Assembly (NCBI RefSeq): GCF_036178845.1
Contig: NZ_CP108070.1
Coordinates: 6,014,001-6,078,000 of the forward strand
DNA: 64,000 bases
Reading direction: 5' to 3'
From: Streptomyces sp. NBC_00271
GTDB lineage: Bacteria; Actinomycetota; Actinomycetes; Streptomycetales; Streptomycetaceae
Program-made: the position numbers and the translations under genes
Shown here: piece by piece, positions 63,552-64,000 of the stretch
Numbering within the stretch: position 1 is the first letter of the stretch
Layout of the letters: each line of letters opens with the position of its first letter
The notes under the pieces: model-generated
Seen by the model: only the letters and a program-made list of their open reading frames with translations
The model's database searches: none
Told to the model about the DNA's origin: nothing

Positions 63552-64000
63552 TTGAGCAATTCTGCCGACTCCCCCGGGACGGGTTCGAGTCCTGCCGTTA
63601 CGCGCCGTTTCCGGCCCGTACGTGTACTCACCGTCGCCGTCTTCGCGCTCGCCGGGCTGATTTTCTTCACCAGCTTCAACACGGCCAAGGGCACCAATAT
63701 TCGCACGGACGCGTCGTTGCTGAAGCTCTCCGACCTCATCCAGGAGCGCAGCCACAAGAACGCGTCGCTGGACGAGTCCAACGGCGTCCTGCGTGACGAG
63801 GTCGACACGCTCGCCGGGCGGGAGAACGGCGGCAGCGAGGCCGACACCGCCAAGCTCGCCGCGCTGGAGAAGAACACCGGCACCCAGAAGCTCAAGGGCA
63901 AGGCCGTCACGGTCACCCTCAATGACGCACCGCCGAACGCCACGGCCAAGCTGCCCGGCTACCCCGAGCCACAGCCCGATTACCTGGTTATCCACCAGCA
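63552..64000 (+). CDS. DUF881-family membrane protein, 5' part (runs past window end)
   Basis: A TTG start at 63552, five bases after AAGGAGATAAGG, opens a frame to the window end (about 149 residues visible). The protein starts [20 protein letters not shown], has one membrane helix (about 25-45, [20 protein letters not shown]), a coiled-coil stretch (about 57-115, [20 protein letters not shown]) and reaches DYLVIHQQ, a hallmark of DUF881. DUF881 proteins sit with crgA and the class E sortase in actinobacteria and are thought to act at the division site. Confidence 0.88.
   Translation, partial: MSNSADSPGTGSSPAVTRRFRPVRVLTVAVFALAGLIFFTSFNTAKGTNIRTDASLLKLSDLIQERSHKNASLDESNGVLRDEVDTLAGRENGGSEADTAKLAALEKNTGTQKLKGKAVTVTLNDAPPNATAKLPGYPEPQPDYLVIHQ

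Noticed and set aside
63986..63994. TTATCCACC near the window end as another DnaA box
   Set aside because: It lies in the DUF881 coding sequence and encodes the conserved VIHQ motif, so coding constraint explains it.

Overview
The window is about 70% G+C, uses many GTG and TTG starts, and carries the gene order rplI-rpsR-ssb-rpsF ... parB-parA-rsmG-jag-yidC-yidD-rnpA-rpmH-dnaA-[oriC]-dnaN-gnd-recF-dciA-gyrB-gyrA. Together with clustered parS sites (TGTTTCACGTGAAACA), a very long DnaA domain II, CrgA, and the FemX and DLW-39 proteins, this identifies the replication-origin region of a Streptomyces (or very close actinomycete) linear chromosome. From memory the order matches the S. coelicolor oriC neighbourhood. 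No prophage, CRISPR array or complete insertion sequence is visible, and most of the window is conserved core genome.

Layout. 1-5 kb: accessory genes (GNAT fragment, HbpS/GlcG-like protein, MFS exporter divergent from a MarR regulator, a MITE-like 193 bp repeat, a GNAT, a serine hydrolase). 5-10.3 kb: dnaB, a MATE transporter and the rpsF-ssb-rpsR-rplI operon. 10.6-18 kb: envelope genes (small membrane protein, FemX-like bridge enzyme, alanine-racemase-like protein, GT87 mannosyltransferase, class A PBP). 18-24 kb: PadR regulator with a 27 bp palindrome ahead of it, inositol-1-phosphate synthase, an MFS protein, an LppU/SCO3897-like protein and cca. 24-34 kb: DUF6049 protein, murJ, a pseudokinase, sigM, its ZAS anti-sigma, trxB and trxA. 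34-41 kb (minus strand): GNAT, parAB, rsmG, jag, yidC, yidD, rnpA, rpmH. 41-54 kb (plus strand): dnaA, oriC, dnaN, gnd, recF, dciA, gyrB, gyrA, DUF3566. 54-64 kb: tRNA-Ile, small membrane and secreted proteins, a Ser/Thr kinase with an XRE regulator, tRNA-Ala, DUF5324, cyclophilin, rhomboid protease, a DnaA-box cluster, crgA and the start of a DUF881 gene.

The genes form a replication, segregation and envelope hub. DnaA binds about 20 boxes between dnaA and dnaN. DciA and DnaB supply the helicase, DnaN the clamp, SSB and gyrase support the fork, and ParA/ParB act on at least nine perfect-core parS sites scattered from 3.5 to 37 kb, with two variants. MurJ, the pseudokinase, FemX, the PBP, CrgA and YidC connect this to wall synthesis and septation. 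Several terminators have a parS site at the centre of the hairpin, and further DnaA boxes occur near dnaB, in the 5' part of parA, before recF and between the rhomboid gene and crgA.

I did not find a clearly new multigene system. The best leads are the MITE-like element that supplies the marR stop codon, the DnaA-box cluster at 62.9-63.1 kb, the PadR palindrome, the split MurJ/pseudokinase pair, the repeat-built DnaA domain II, parS sites inside hairpins and coding sequence, and a few unrecognised secreted or small proteins.
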